Shown: positions 19,448-30,860, counted from the stretch's first letter. The stretch: DNA of 64,000 nucleotides from Opitutia bacterium (GCA_947442255.1 CANEVO010000002.1:1-64000), one strand, 5' to 3'. Numbers and translations: made by a program. Notes: generated from the sequence alone by a model not told the origin.

Positions 19448-20278
19448 TTATTCCGGGTTTAGCGGCACGAGGACGGTGACCTCCGTGAGCGAGCCGAGGC
19501 GCTCGTCGAGCTTCACCTGGCCGGATTGGAAAAGACCGTCGGAACCGAGTTCGAGGCGGGTGACGACGCCGAGGGTGAGTCCCGGGGGGAAAACGCCGCC
19601 CAGGCCGGAGGTAACTAACCGTTTCGGCGATTCCGAGCGCAGCAGAATGTCGAGCGGTACGTTTTCAACGATACCCATGGGCGGGCCGAAGGTGGAATTG
19701 ATGCCGCCTTGGAAGGCGATGGGGCGGGAGTCGCCTTCGACGACGCCGGCCAGCCGGACGTTGGGGCTGCTGATCAATTCGACGACGGCGGTGGTCAATC
19801 TCGTCTCGGTGACGCGGCCCACGACGCCGCCGGTGAACACGACGGGGGCGCCGACGGCGATGCCGAAATTCCGGCCCTTGCGGATGACGATGCGCTGCCA
19901 CCAGCCGTTGAAATCGCGTCGCACGACCCGCGCGTGTTCGTAGCGGTATTCGGTGAACGAGGGCAGCCGGAGAACGCTTTCCAGGCGGGAGATCTCCGCC
20001 TGGAGTTCCGAGTTTTGCTGCACGGCAAATTCGTAGGAGGAATTGAGCCGGGCGAGATCGCGGCCGGCCTCGATCAGTTCGTGGTTGGAATGGAGCCGGA
20101 GGCTCCAATATTCCTGCAGATCGCGCGCGTAAGAAGCCGCGACGGCCATCGGCGCCGTAAGCTCGAAAAACGTCGCCCGGGTGAAGGTCTTGACGGCGAC
20201 GGGCAGCACCAGCCAGGCGGCGACGACAAGGCCGAGCGTGAGAAAAGGTCTGCTCTGATCGAAGCGCTTGAAGGGCAC
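19448..20278 (-). CDS. mreC: rod shape-determining protein MreC
   Basis: A 276-residue periplasmic elongasome scaffold with one N-terminal membrane helix (residues 11-30), a coiled coil (about 65-100) rich in Glu/Leu/Gln, and the paired beta-barrel domain beginning VVRRDFNGWWQRIVIRKG. It lies 90 bp after mreB, separated by an AT-rich repeat array. MreC dimers link MreB to PBP2. Confidence 0.92.
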   Translation of the reverse strand: MPFKRFDQSRPFLTLGLVVAAWLVLPVAVKTFTRATFFELTAPMAVAASYARDLQEYWSLRLHSNHELIEAGRDLARLNSSYEFAVQQNSELQAEISRLESVLRLPSFTEYRYEHARVVRRDFNGWWQRIVIRKGRNFGIAVGAPVVFTGGVVGRVTETRLTTAVVELISSPNVRLAGVVEGDSRPIAFQGGINSTFGPPMGIVENVPLDILLRSESPKRLVTSGLGGVFPPGLTLGVVTRLELGSDGLFQSGQVKLDERLGSLTEVTVLVPLNPE

Positions 20279-20368
20279 GGCTGATTTACGAATTCTGATT
20301 TACAAATTACGATTGCTGCGGCTGGTGCCGTCGAATTCGTAAATCGTAAATCGTCGATCGTAAATTCC
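20279..20368. repeat. AT-rich array of TCGTAAAT units between mreB and mreC
   Basis: Within 90 bp the octamer TCGTAAAT occurs at 20337-20344, 20344-20351 and 20358-20365, and in reverse complement at 20284-20291. A perfect 12-bp inverted repeat pairs 20283-20294 with 20334-20345. The block is far richer in A and T than its surroundings and ends exactly at the mreB stop codon. It could fold as an intercistronic hairpin that tunes mreB against mreC levels, or be a dispersed repeat. Confidence 0.7.
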
Positions 20369-21382
20369 TCACACGTTCTGCATCAACCACGAGAGGTCGT
20401 TCAGCACCGCCCCGGTGCCATTGGCCACGGCGGAAAGCGGATCGTCGCTGACGATAACAGGCAGCCCGGTCTTTTCGCTGAGCAACTTGTCGATACCGCG
20501 GATCAAAGCTCCGCCACCGGCCATGATGAAACCGCGGTCGACGAGGTCGGCCGAAAGTTCGGGCGGGCAGCGCTCGAGGGTCACGCGCACGGCATCCACG
20601 ATCGAGGCGATGGTGTCCGCCAGCGCCTCGCGGATTTCCTGGGAGGTGATGTGAATCGTCTTGGGCAGACCGGCCACCGAGTCGCGACCCTTGACCTCCA
20701 TGGTCAGTTCTTCGTCGAGCGGATAGGCGGAACCGACACGCATCTTGATCTCCTCCGCGGTGCGCTCACCGATGAGGAGGTTGTAGGCGCGCTTCATGTA
20801 GTTGATGATGGCGCTGTCCAGTTCGTCGCCGGCGACCCGGATGGACTTGGAAAAGACGATGCCGTTGAGTGAAATGATCGCGATCTCGGTCGTGCCGCCG
20901 CCGATGTCCACGATCATGTTGGCGGTGGGTTCGTCGATGGGTAGACCGACGCCGATGGCCGCCGCCATCGGCTCGGGAATCGTGATCACATCACGCGCCC
21001 CGGCGTGCATGGCGGACTCCTTGACGGCGCGTTTCTCCACCTCGGTGATACCGGACGGGATGGCGATGACCACGCGGGGCGGGGCCCGGAAGGAACTGGC
21101 CGAGACCTTGCGGATGAAGTAGCGCAACATTGCCTCGGTGACGTCGAAATCGGCGATCACGCCGTCCTTCATCGGCCGGATCGCCGTGATATTGCCCGGC
21201 GTGCGCCCCAGCATGCGCTTGGCTTCGTCGCCGACCGCGCGGACCTTGCGCGTCGTGGTATCGAGGGCGACGACCGAAGGCTCGCGCAACACGATGCCTT
21301 TGTCCTTCACGTAGACGAGCGTATTGGCCGTGCCAAGGTCGATGCCGATGTCGTTCGAGAAGTAGCCGAGAATATTGGCCAT
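20369..21382 (-). CDS. mreB: rod shape-determining protein MreB (actin homologue)
   Basis: A 337-residue bacterial actin. The N-terminal phosphate-1 motif [15 protein letters not shown] (residues 11 on), phosphate-2 [10 protein letters not shown] near 160 and the adenosine motif [13 protein letters not shown] near 280 are all present. ATG 21382 gives [11 protein letters not shown]; the longer open frame upstream lacks homology. It heads the operon with mreC, mreD and PBP2. Confidence 0.97.
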   Translation of the reverse strand: MANILGYFSNDIGIDLGTANTLVYVKDKGIVLREPSVVALDTTTRKVRAVGDEAKRMLGRTPGNITAIRPMKDGVIADFDVTEAMLRYFIRKVSASSFRAPPRVVIAIPSGITEVEKRAVKESAMHAGARDVITIPEPMAAAIGVGLPIDEPTANMIVDIGGGTTEIAIISLNGIVFSKSIRVAGDELDSAIINYMKRAYNLLIGERTAEEIKMRVGSAYPLDEELTMEVKGRDSVAGLPKTIHITSQEIREALADTIASIVDAVRVTLERCPPELSADLVDRGFIMAGGGALIRGIDKLLSEKTGLPVIVSDDPLSAVANGTGAVLNDLSWLMQNV

Positions 21383-21558
21383 GATGCGTGTGCGAAAGGG
21401 GAGCGGCGTTGCCGCCGACGGAAACGAATCGGCGGCCCCCCGGAGTGTCAACGAGGGAAATACGCCTCGGGCTCCGGGGGCGCGGCGAAACGAAAAATTC
21501 GTCCGGGATTTGCAAACGCGGCGGCCGCACGCGGTCTCGCAGGGGTTCACCCCACTTT

Positions 21559-22050
21559 ATGGAGCTCACCCTCAACGGTAAATCCGTCGACGTGCGCGCC
21601 GCGGCTGACGCGCCCCTGCTGTGGGTGTTGCGCGCCGAGCTTGGAATGATGGGAACGAAGTACGGCTGCGGGCTGGGGCTTTGCGGCGTCTGCACCGTCC
21701 ATCTCGACGGCAACGCGATCCGTTCGTGCCAGACTCGGGTTGGTGCCGCCGTGGATCATGCAATCACAGCGATCGAGGGCCTTGCTCCGGCGGGACAATT
21801 GCACGCGGTGCAACAGGCCTGGATCGAGCAGGATGTCGTGCAATGCGGCTACTGCCAGTCGGGCCAGGTGATGGCGGCGGCGGCCTTGTTGAAAACGACG
21901 CCACGGCCCAGCGATGCCCAGATCGACGCGGCGATGGCGGGCAACATCTGCCGTTGCGGAACCTATGAACGGATTCGGTCCGGCCTGCATCGCGCGGCGG
22001 AAATTGCGGCCGGTGGGGTGAAATTGGGCGCGGGGCCGGCGGCGGTTTGA
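21559..22050 (+). CDS. (2Fe-2S) subunit of an aldehyde/isoquinoline oxidoreductase (IorA type)
   Basis: A 163-residue small subunit of the xanthine oxidase family. The plant-type cluster motif KYGCGLGLCGVC is near residue 37 and the second cluster is bound by QCGYC and NICRC, in the order typical of IorA/CoxS. It would pass electrons from a molybdenum subunit. The gene overlaps by 4 bp with a molybdenum subunit gene that is cut to about a fifth of its normal length, so this subunit seems to have no working partner here. Confidence 0.85.
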   Translation: MELTLNGKSVDVRAAADAPLLWVLRAELGMMGTKYGCGLGLCGVCTVHLDGNAIRSCQTRVGAAVDHAITAIEGLAPAGQLHAVQQAWIEQDVVQCGYCQSGQVMAAAALLKTTPRPSDAQIDAAMAGNICRCGTYERIRSGLHRAAEIAAGGVKLGAGPAAV

Positions 22051-22490
22051 TCATTGGATTTCGCCTGGCTCCGAGACTGGCGGCGGCCGAATCCGGCGGG
22101 GCGGCCTTGGCCCTCAACGCGTTTTTGCGGATCGCCCCGGATGGGGCGATCACGATCCTGGCGAAGCATTCGGAGATGGGGCAGGGAATTTGCACCTCCA
22201 TCGCGATGTGTGTGGCGGAGGAACTCGATGCGGACTGGACGAAGATCACGGTCGAGGCGGCCCCCGCCGCTCAGCGGTTTGCGGATACGGCTTTCGGCAT
22301 CCAGATGACCGGCGGCAGCACGAGCACCTGGGAGTCCTGCGAACAGATGCGGCAGGCCGGCGCGACCGCGCGGGCTTCGTTGGTGCAGGCGGCGGTAGAA
22401 AAATGGGGCATCGCGGCGCCGGCGTTGTCGAATGCGGTGCTCGCGGCGACCGGCAAGCGGGTGCGGTCGCTGCCGCTGGGTCTGGTGTAG
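22047..22490 (+). pseudogene. truncated molybdopterin-binding subunit (IorB type)
   Basis: From TTG 22047, overlapping the stop of the 2Fe-2S subunit, 147 residues match the first cofactor-binding part of isoquinoline 1-oxidoreductase beta subunits (LAKHSEMGQGICTSIAM and GGSTSTWESCEQMRQAG). Full-length members have about 700 residues or more. The reading frame then ends and the KefB-like gene begins about 115 bp later, so most of the gene has been deleted. The twin-arginine start typical of IorB is also missing. The fragment cannot bind the molybdenum cofactor properly. Confidence 0.75.
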
Positions 22491-22605
22491 CCCGCCGCGG
22501 AACCGGCGGAAGAGGGCGGGTTCGATGCGCACGCGCTGGGCCGCGGCGGGATGCGCGCTTGACGCGCCGCGCGGTTCACCACGTTTTCGTGGGCGCGGCT
22601 TGCCC

Positions 22606-24924
22606 ATGCACGGAATAAATTTCATCCAGGATCTGGCGGTGGTGCTGGCGGTGGCGGGGATCGTGGGCTGGTGCTGTCAGCGCATCGGCCTGTCGGTGGT
22701 GGTGGGCTTTCTCGTGGCTGGCATGGTGGTCGGGCCGTTCACCCCGCCGTTCGCACTCGTGACGGAGGCCGAGCGAATCGAAACGCTGTCCCAAGTCGGG
22801 CTGGTGTTCCTCATGTTCTCCATCGGGCTCGGACTGAGCTTACGCAAGATGCGCCGGCTGGGCTTGTCGCTCATGCTGGCGACGTTCTGCGGGGCCATCG
22901 TCATGTATTATCTGTCGCGGTTGCTGGCCGTGACGCTCGGCTGGTCCAGCTCCGAGGGGCTTTTTCTCGCGGGCATGCTCATGGTTTCTTCGTCGGCAAT
23001 CATCAGCAAGATCCTGCAAGAGACCGATTCGAATCACGAACGCGCCGGCCAGCTGGCGATGGGGGTGGCGGTGCTCGAGGACGTGGTCGCGGTCGTGATG
23101 CTGACCATTTTGAATTCGATGGTACAGTTCGGCAAGGGCGGGGGAACGCGGGTCGGCGAGACCCTGCTTCTGCTCGGGGCCTTCGTCGTGCTGGCCGGGA
23201 TCGCCGGGCTCCTGCTCGTGCCATGGCTGCTGAAACGCATGAGCATTTCGGCGGACGAGGAATTGCAGACGCTGGGGATCGCCGGCCTGCTATTCGGCCT
23301 GGCCGTCGTGGCCCAAAGCGCCGGCTATTCGCTCGCGCTCGGCGCGTTTCTCCTCGGCACGATCGTGGCGGAAACTCCGCACCGCCATCAGGTCGAACGG
23401 ACCTTCGCGGGGATGCGGGACGTATTCAGCGCGGTTTTTTTCGTCGCGATCGGAATGCAGATCGATGCGCGCGACCTCGGGCGGGAGATCGGCCTGATCC
23501 TGGGAGTCGCGGCTTTCACCCTGCTGGCACGGCCGCTGGCGGTGGGCACGGGACTGGTGATCATCGGCACGCCGCTCAAGGACGCCCTGCGGACGGGCCT
23601 GACGGCGACGCCGATCGGGGAATTTTCGTTCATCATCGCGCAGCTCGGCGTGGGGGCGGCGGTGGTGCCGCCGAGATTTTATCCTCTGGCCGTCGGGGTT
23701 TCGCTCGCGACTACGCTCGTGGCGCCGGTGCTGACCCGCCGCTCGGAGAAAATCGCCGACGCGATCCTCGCCCGGCAACCGCGCTGGTTGAACGACTGGC
23801 TCCAGGCCTATCATGGCTGGCAGGAACGGCTGGCCCAGCGCGGTCGGCGCAATTTGCTCTGGCAGTTGAGCCGCCGGCGCGTGGCCCAGGTGAGTGTCGG
23901 CATGCTGTTCGTGACCGGCCTCGTGGTGTTTTCCGGGCAGCTTTTTGCGCTGACGGAAGCGTGGCTCGGGCGCGACTGGATTTTTCCCCACGGGCTGGAA
24001 CTGGTTTTCTGGACGGCGCTCGTGCTGGCGACGCTCGCGCCGCTGGTCGCGATCTGGCGCAACCTCTCCGCCATGGCCATGCTCTACGCGGAAATTTCAA
24101 CCCGGGGCCACGTGCATGCGAAGCGGCTGCGGCCGTTGATCGAAGCGGGACTGAAGATCGGCTTCGGCGGGGCGTTGTTTGTCTGGCTGGCGTCGATCCT
24201 GCCCGCGGAAGGCACAGCGCGGTGGCTACTGATTTTCACGGGGGTGGTCGCGGTGGCCGCACTGCTCGTGCTGCGACGCAAGTTGATCTACTGGCACAGC
24301 GAGATGGAGGTCGAGTTGTTGAGCGTGATGGAGACGGCGGACAACCGGATGACCGCTACGACCGCCCCCTGGTTGCAGCAGCACGGCGAATGGAACCTGC
24401 ACATGATCGATTGCACACTGCCCGACCTGGCGGATTGCCAAGGTAAACAGATCGCGGAGCTCGACCTGCGGGCGCGCGTCGGCTGTTCGGTCGTCGGGAT
24501 CGAGCGACAGGGTTTTATGATCCCGCTGCCGCCGCCCGACGCTGTGCTCTTCCCGCGGGACAAGGTCTTGTTGATGGGCACGACCGAGCAGGTTCGCGCC
24601 GGAAAGAAGATTCTTAGCGGAGTGTCCGGCGGGCCGGTGGCCGAGTCCGTTTTCGAAGAGGTGCGGATGGAGGCCGTGTTCGTGCCGGGCTGGAGCCGGG
24701 CGGTCGGAAAAACCTTGGGCGAGCTGTCGCCGGCCCGGCATCATAATGTCCAGATCGCCGGGGTGCGTCGGGGCGGGATAAGGGTGCTCAACCCCAGCGC
24801 GCATGAGCTGCTGCGGACGGGCGACGAGATCCTGGTCCTTGGCGCGCCGGTCCACATCGAAAAATTTAAGGAATGGCTGCGGGAAAAGCTGGAAGAAGTG
24901 GACTTGGATCCACCGGCGGACTGA
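22606..24924 (+). CDS. KefB/CPA2-type cation:proton antiporter with RCK_C domains
   Basis: A 772-residue membrane protein. The first about 390 residues form a Na+/H+ exchanger domain with some twelve hydrophobic segments (GLVFLMFSIGLGLSL and VFFVAIGMQID are typical of Kef). Further helices occupy about 425-570. The cytoplasmic C-terminus holds two TrkA_C-like modules (about 600-670 and 690-760) that usually bind regulatory ligands. The protein should exchange K+ or Na+ for H+. In some relatives c-di-AMP binds RCK_C domains, which is of interest given the diadenylate cyclase at 31-33 kb; that link is inference. ATG 22606 is chosen at the start of the first membrane segment. Confidence 0.88.
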   Translation: MHGINFIQDLAVVLAVAGIVGWCCQRIGLSVVVGFLVAGMVVGPFTPPFALVTEAERIETLSQVGLVFLMFSIGLGLSLRKMRRLGLSLMLATFCGAIVMYYLSRLLAVTLGWSSSEGLFLAGMLMVSSSAIISKILQETDSNHERAGQLAMGVAVLEDVVAVVMLTILNSMVQFGKGGGTRVGETLLLLGAFVVLAGIAGLLLVPWLLKRMSISADEELQTLGIAGLLFGLAVVAQSAGYSLALGAFLLGTIVAETPHRHQVERTFAGMRDVFSAVFFVAIGMQIDARDLGREIGLILGVAAFTLLARPLAVGTGLVIIGTPLKDALRTGLTATPIGEFSFIIAQLGVGAAVVPPRFYPLAVGVSLATTLVAPVLTRRSEKIADAILARQPRWLNDWLQAYHGWQERLAQRGRRNLLWQLSRRRVAQVSVGMLFVTGLVVFSGQLFALTEAWLGRDWIFPHGLELVFWTALVLATLAPLVAIWRNLSAMAMLYAEISTRGHVHAKRLRPLIEAGLKIGFGGALFVWLASILPAEGTARWLLIFTGVVAVAALLVLRRKLIYWHSEMEVELLSVMETADNRMTATTAPWLQQHGEWNLHMIDCTLPDLADCQGKQIAELDLRARVGCSVVGIERQGFMIPLPPPDAVLFPRDKVLLMGTTEQVRAGKKILSGVSGGPVAESVFEEVRMEAVFVPGWSRAVGKTLGELSPARHHNVQIAGVRRGGIRVLNPSAHELLRTGDEILVLGAPVHIEKFKEWLREKLEEVDLDPPAD

Positions 24925-24973
24925 AGGCGCATGCTGCGAATAAACGTCCTCCGGTGCCGGCGATCCGTCGCGG

Positions 24974-25007
24974 AAAAAAATAAAAAGCGCGCCGCAGCGG
25001 GCGCGCT
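24974..25007 (-). terminator. rho-independent terminator of tatA
   Basis: On the minus strand the 8-bp stem AGCGCGCC/GGCGCGCT (25007-25000 and 24993-24986) closes a six-base loop and is followed by TTTTTATTTTTTT. It lies 27 bp past the tatA stop and is a textbook intrinsic terminator. Confidence 0.9.
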
Positions 25008-25033
25008 CGATGGCGGGGAATTGCCGGGCGAAC

Positions 25034-25288
25034 TCAGTTCGCGCCGGGCGTCGTAACGGTCGTCTTCGCCGCTTCCGGTTTCTTGGCTTCCTCGACCGCG
25101 GCGGGCTTGGCGGGCTGCTCGTCGTCGTCCTTGGTCGCCTTCTTGAATTCCTTCACGGATTGACCGAGGCCTTTGGCGAGCGAGGGAAGCTTGGAGCCGC
25201 CGAAAAGCAGCAGCAGGATCGCGAGGATCATCAGCAACTCGGGCATCCCGAGGCCCAGCGCGGCGAGGACAGCTAAAGAAAGGCTCAT
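25034..25288 (-). CDS. tatA: Sec-independent translocase TatA/E
   Basis: An 84-residue protein with one N-terminal membrane helix (about residues 5-28), the conserved [23 protein letters not shown] hinge and amphipathic region, and a charged, disordered tail. TatA oligomers form the pore that exports folded proteins with twin-arginine signals. One such protein, the C45 hydrolase at 49.7-50.9 kb, is in this window. TatB and TatC are not here. Confidence 0.92.
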   Translation of the reverse strand: MSLSLAVLAALGLGMPELLMILAILLLLFGGSKLPSLAKGLGQSVKEFKKATKDDDEQPAKPAAVEEAKKPEAAKTTVTTPGAN

Positions 25289-25341
25289 GGTCGGTTAACG
25301 TAGGCCGGCTGCCAGTCCTGTAAAGAGGGAAAGCGGTCGCG

Positions 25342-25728
25342 TCAGGGCGCGAGCCACACAACCTCGTCGCCCGGCGCCGGTTGACCGCTAACGATTTGAG
25401 TTCCGAGGGTGCGGCCTCGCACGTAGCGGGAGGCGTGCAATTTGCCGGTGGGCTGAAGGTCCAGGGTGCGCGTGACCAGTTCAGTGCCTTCGCGGATCGC
25501 TCCGGCCGGCGCGTCGAAGGCGAGATCCACCCAGGCGAAGGCCTCCGCCGGGTTGGTGGCGAGGACTCGCCCAACGATGAGCCGCGGGCTGGGGGTCAGC
25601 GGTTCGACCGGTACCGCCTGAGACGAGGCGGGGGTGGAGATGGCGGAATCGTCCCGGCGGATTGCCGTGCAGCCACCCCAAAGCAAAACCGCCGCCAGCA
25701 GGGTTGGCAGACTGACGGCGAGGTTCAC
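25342..25728 (-). CDS. small lipoprotein, function unknown
   Basis: From GTG 25728 the protein has 128 residues with a lipoprotein signal: hydrophobic stretch then LLWGGC, the cysteine being the lipidation site near residue 22. The mature domain (about 75 residues) is beta-rich with alternating Val/Gly and resembles a small barrel; no family is recognised. A longer frame to 25845 would overlap the rpoD end. It lies 92 bp after rpoD, same strand. Confidence 0.6.
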   Translation of the reverse strand: MNLAVSLPTLLAAVLLWGGCTAIRRDDSAISTPASSQAVPVEPLTPSPRLIVGRVLATNPAEAFAWVDLAFDAPAGAIREGTELVTRTLDLQPTGKLHASRYVRGRTLGTQIVSGQPAPGDEVVWLAP

Positions 25729-25793
25729 GTTCGACGGGGCGGGGTCCTTACGCGCCGGATCTGCCCGGTTCGGATCCGCGGTTGAATTCAAAG

Positions 25794-25819
25794 GCGGGCG
25801 GCGGGGCCTCGCCGCCCGC
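25794..25819 (-). terminator. GC-rich hairpin immediately after rpoD
   Basis: A perfect 10-bp stem (GCGGGCGGCG, 25794-25803, with its complement at 25810-25819) and six-base loop lie directly against the rpoD stop codon. Only a short CTTTG follows on the minus strand, so it is a weak or partial terminator or a 3'-end stabiliser. Confidence 0.45.
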
Positions 25820-27679
<1,860 letters not shown>

Positions 27680-27724
27680 GGAAAAGAAGAGAAACGACCG
27701 GGCGAATAACGACTCAAGAACGCG

Positions 27725-29587
27725 TCAAACCGCCGCGCTGAAAACGAGCGGCGAGCGGAGCTGGCGTTGCAATTCAGAACGTTCTTTCAAGAGTGAAATT
27801 GGGTCAGACTCACTGTCCGCACGGGGGTTGGCCAATGCAAGTTCTATTTGCCCGAGGCGGGGCTCGAGGGAGCGGGTGCGGAGCTGGCGGAGACCCTCCT
27901 GCACGACCTTGACCGGGTCGTCGATGGCGGGGTTCTCGAACAACAGATTGGCCACCAGGGCGCGCTCGTCCTCCGTTTCCAGCAGCTCTTCGAGGTGGTC
28001 ACGGCCCGGCCAGGCGTCCTGCTCGAATTCCCCCAGGAACCGGTTCAGCAGGACTCCGGCGGTGTGGCCGACGTCGATCCAGTCGTGCGGGAGCACCGAA
28101 CTGAGCGGCCGGCCGAGCGCCTCGAAATGGAGGCAGAGCATGAGGAGGTGGCGCTCCGGGGTTTGGGCGTTGGCGGTCGGAGCGGGGGCGGGCGGTGTTT
28201 CCGCGACCGGCCGGGCGGCAGCCGGCCGGTTCTGCCGCTGGAGAAAGGTCTGAAAATCCTTTTGAGCGGCCGATTGCGGCAACCGAAGATGACCGGCCGC
28301 CTCGTTCAAGAACTCCGCGCGGGCAACTTCGCTCTCGGCCGCGGCGATGATCTCGTAAAGAATCTGGGCCGCCCGGGATTTGAGTTCGGGCGACGCTGTG
28401 CCGGGCTCGGGCAGGGCGGCCTGGCAGCCGAACGCCATGGCGCTTTGCGCCTGGCGGCGGACTTCTTCGTAGGCGGCCAGTCCGCGCTCAAGAAAAAGCA
28501 GGTCGGGATCGAGTTTTTCGGCACCGGCCAGCGTGAGGAAGCGCACCTCGAGGCCCGCTTTCACCGCCATTGGCAGAAAGCGCAACGCGGCTTTCTGCCC
28601 CGCAGTGTCGCTGTCGAAGAAGCATTCGACCTGGGCGTGGTAGCGCCGCAGCAGCACGAGCTGGCCCTCGGTGATCGACGTGCCCTGGGGGGCGATGGCC
28701 GTCTTCAGGCCGACGCTCCAGCAGCGCAGGGCGTCGAGCTGCCCCTCGACCAGCACGAAGGGCTTGCCCTCGCCGACGGCGGTGCGCGCACGGTCTAGGT
28801 TGAACAGGAGGTTGCCCTTCGTGAAAATCGGCGTCTCCGGCGAGTTGACGTATTTTGCCTCGCGCGCCGGATCGTCCGCCGGAGTCCGGTCGGTCTGGCG
28901 GGCGGTGAACGCGACGACGCGGCCCTGATGATCGCGAATCGGAATCATCAGGCGGCCCCGAAACCGCGGCCGGAGCGCCCCGAGGGTGATCTGCGCATCG
29001 TCGTAGATGAAAAATAATCCGCACCGGCGCAGCGCTTCCTCGGAAAATTTCCGCCGTAGCAAGACCCCGCCCAGTCCGCTGCCGTGTTCGTCGGCCGCCC
29101 CGATTTTGAATTCGTCCGCGAGCTCGAGCGAAAAACGCCGCTTTTCCGTCCAGAGGGCGCGCATGAACTCCCCGGTCGCATCCCGCGCCTTGAAGGCCTG
29201 GTGGTAGTGTTCGGCGGCGGCGTCGTGCAGGTCGAAAATTTCCTGCCGCAGGGAACGCTCCGCCGTGCTGGGGCCGCCGGACCCGTCCTCGTATTCGATG
29301 ACGATGCCAAAGCGCTTGCCCAACGCCTCGACCGCCTCCGAGAAGTTGAGCTGCTCCGTTTCGCGGACAAAAGTGATGGCGTCGCCCGCTTTGCCGCAGC
29401 CAAAGCACTTGTAGAAGCCCTTGTCGGTATCGACGTGGAAGGACGGGGTCTTTTCGTTGTGAAACGGACACAGGCCTTTGAGCCGCGTGCCGCCGGCTTT
29501 GCGCAGCGTCACCATTCTCGAGACAACTTCCGCGAGGTTCACGCGCAGCTTCAGGTCGCGAATGCAGGTGGGCTTGATGACGGGCAT
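27725..29587 (-). CDS. dnaG: DNA primase
   Basis: A 620-residue primase. The N-terminal CHC2 zinc finger is visible (CPFHNEKTPSF then CFGCGKAGD, residues 40-65). The TOPRIM domain has the acidic FVLVEGQLDALRCW motif near residue 270 and FDSDTAGQKAA near 320. The C-terminal part binds DnaB helicase. ATG 29587 is used because the longer frame to 29761 overlaps the start of the next gene and has no zinc-finger-family sequence. Confidence 0.96.
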   Translation of the reverse strand: MPVIKPTCIRDLKLRVNLAEVVSRMVTLRKAGGTRLKGLCPFHNEKTPSFHVDTDKGFYKCFGCGKAGDAITFVRETEQLNFSEAVEALGKRFGIVIEYEDGSGGPSTAERSLRQEIFDLHDAAAEHYHQAFKARDATGEFMRALWTEKRRFSLELADEFKIGAADEHGSGLGGVLLRRKFSEEALRRCGLFFIYDDAQITLGALRPRFRGRLMIPIRDHQGRVVAFTARQTDRTPADDPAREAKYVNSPETPIFTKGNLLFNLDRARTAVGEGKPFVLVEGQLDALRCWSVGLKTAIAPQGTSITEGQLVLLRRYHAQVECFFDSDTAGQKAALRFLPMAVKAGLEVRFLTLAGAEKLDPDLLFLERGLAAYEEVRRQAQSAMAFGCQAALPEPGTASPELKSRAAQILYEIIAAAESEVARAEFLNEAAGHLRLPQSAAQKDFQTFLQRQNRPAAARPVAETPPAPAPTANAQTPERHLLMLCLHFEALGRPLSSVLPHDWIDVGHTAGVLLNRFLGEFEQDAWPGRDHLEELLETEDERALVANLLFENPAIDDPVKVVQEGLRQLRTRSLEPRLGQIELALANPRADSESDPISLLKERSELQRQLRSPLVFSAAV

Positions 29588-29759
29588 GGAGGAACGAAAC
29601 GGCCGGCCGCGGATCGGTGGCGATCGGCCTGTGAAAGAATGCACTTTCAACCGGCAGATCAGGCTGTCAAGTTCGCCCGCCTGTCGCGGTTCAGGCGGCT
29701 GAAGTTTCGGTGCTTCTCGGGAAACTTCGTGCGGCGCCAAGCGACAAACCTCTCCACTC

Positions 29760-30812
29760 ATGCGCTTGTTTACCCCCCTGCTTCTTTGCCTGGCGTTCGC
29801 TTCCGTCTCCGGTCGCGCCGCCGCCCCGGCGATCGGTCACGCGACCGGTGCCGCCAAGACCGGCCCCGCGGATCCGGTGTGGGAGGCTCCGCTGGTCAAT
29901 TTCAGCGAGGCGACCTATGCCCGGCAGGTGGAGATGCTGATCGAAAAATTCGAGGCGGCCGCCGGGCGCAAGCTCGTGCCCGGGAAGAAGAAAAGGGTCG
30001 GGCTCAAGATTTACACCGACTCCGGTCCGGGCCTCGCCACGCCGGTTCCCATGGTCAAGGCGGTGATCGCGGCGCTGGAGCGGCGGGGCTTCGAACATCA
30101 AAATATCTTTCTCGTCGGGCTGAACGCGCTCCGGCTGCGGATGACCGGATATCTGCCGTCGCTCGTATCGGGCCTGACTCCGTTCAACGGCAATCCCGTG
30201 TACGTGCTCGAGTCGGGTCGTTACTACGATTCGGTCTGGTTTTACGACTCGCCGCTTCCGCAGCGCTTCGATCCGATCTTCGCCGAGCAGCAGACTAAGG
30301 GGGTGCCCAACACTTCGACGAAGGATGAGGATCGCAAGAGCTTCCTCGCCACCCCGCTTTTTCTCGACGCCGATTTTTGGATCAACCTGCCGGTTTACAG
30401 CGATCACCCGACGCTCGGCATCAACGGGGCCCTGGTCAACGCGACGCTGTGGAACGCGTCGAACACCGCCCGGTTCTTTCGCTCGCCGGCCAATGCCCCT
30501 GCCGCCGTCGCCGAGATGAGTGCCATTCCCGAACTGCGGGAAACCTGGGCGTTCAGCATGACCAGCCTCCAGCATTACCAGTACATCGGCGGCCCGTTTT
30601 TCAACTCCCTGTACACGGTTTCCGAGCCCCTGATCTGGCTCAGCACCGATCCGGTCATGCTCGACGCCCTGGTGCGTGACCGGATCAATGCGCACCGCAA
30701 GCAGTCGGGCTTCAACCCGGTCGACGAGGAGATCCGTACGCTCGAATTCGCTGAGGCGCTTGGGGTCGGATCGACCCGTACGAAGAACGTGAAAATTCTG
30801 CGGGTGGATTGA
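29760..30812 (+). CDS. secreted DUF362 family protein
   Basis: A 350-residue protein with a signal peptide (residues 1-20) and a DUF362-like domain: GLKIYTDSGPGLATPVP near residue 80, then ITALERRGF-type turn, and the later WINLPVYSDHPTLGINGALVNAT. Members of this family in other bacteria often carry ferredoxin-like Fe-S motifs; here no CxxC cluster motif is present, and the family function is unknown. It is divergent from dnaG. Confidence 0.72.
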   Translation: MRLFTPLLLCLAFASVSGRAAAPAIGHATGAAKTGPADPVWEAPLVNFSEATYARQVEMLIEKFEAAAGRKLVPGKKKRVGLKIYTDSGPGLATPVPMVKAVIAALERRGFEHQNIFLVGLNALRLRMTGYLPSLVSGLTPFNGNPVYVLESGRYYDSVWFYDSPLPQRFDPIFAEQQTKGVPNTSTKDEDRKSFLATPLFLDADFWINLPVYSDHPTLGINGALVNATLWNASNTARFFRSPANAPAAVAEMSAIPELRETWAFSMTSLQHYQYIGGPFFNSLYTVSEPLIWLSTDPVMLDALVRDRINAHRKQSGFNPVDEEIRTLEFAEALGVGSTRTKNVKILRVD

Positions 30813-30828
30813 GCCGTCTCACCGCTCC

Positions 30829-30860
30829 GGGGGCCTTTCCCCCAGTGGGGTTAAATTCCC
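30829..30860 (+). other. small hairpins in the leader of nuoA
   Basis: Between the DUF362 gene and nuoA there are two short perfect stems, GGGGG/CCCCC and, further on near 30858-30869, CCCGC/GCGGG with a TT loop. No U-tract follows. They may be incidental in such GC-rich DNA. Confidence 0.2.
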
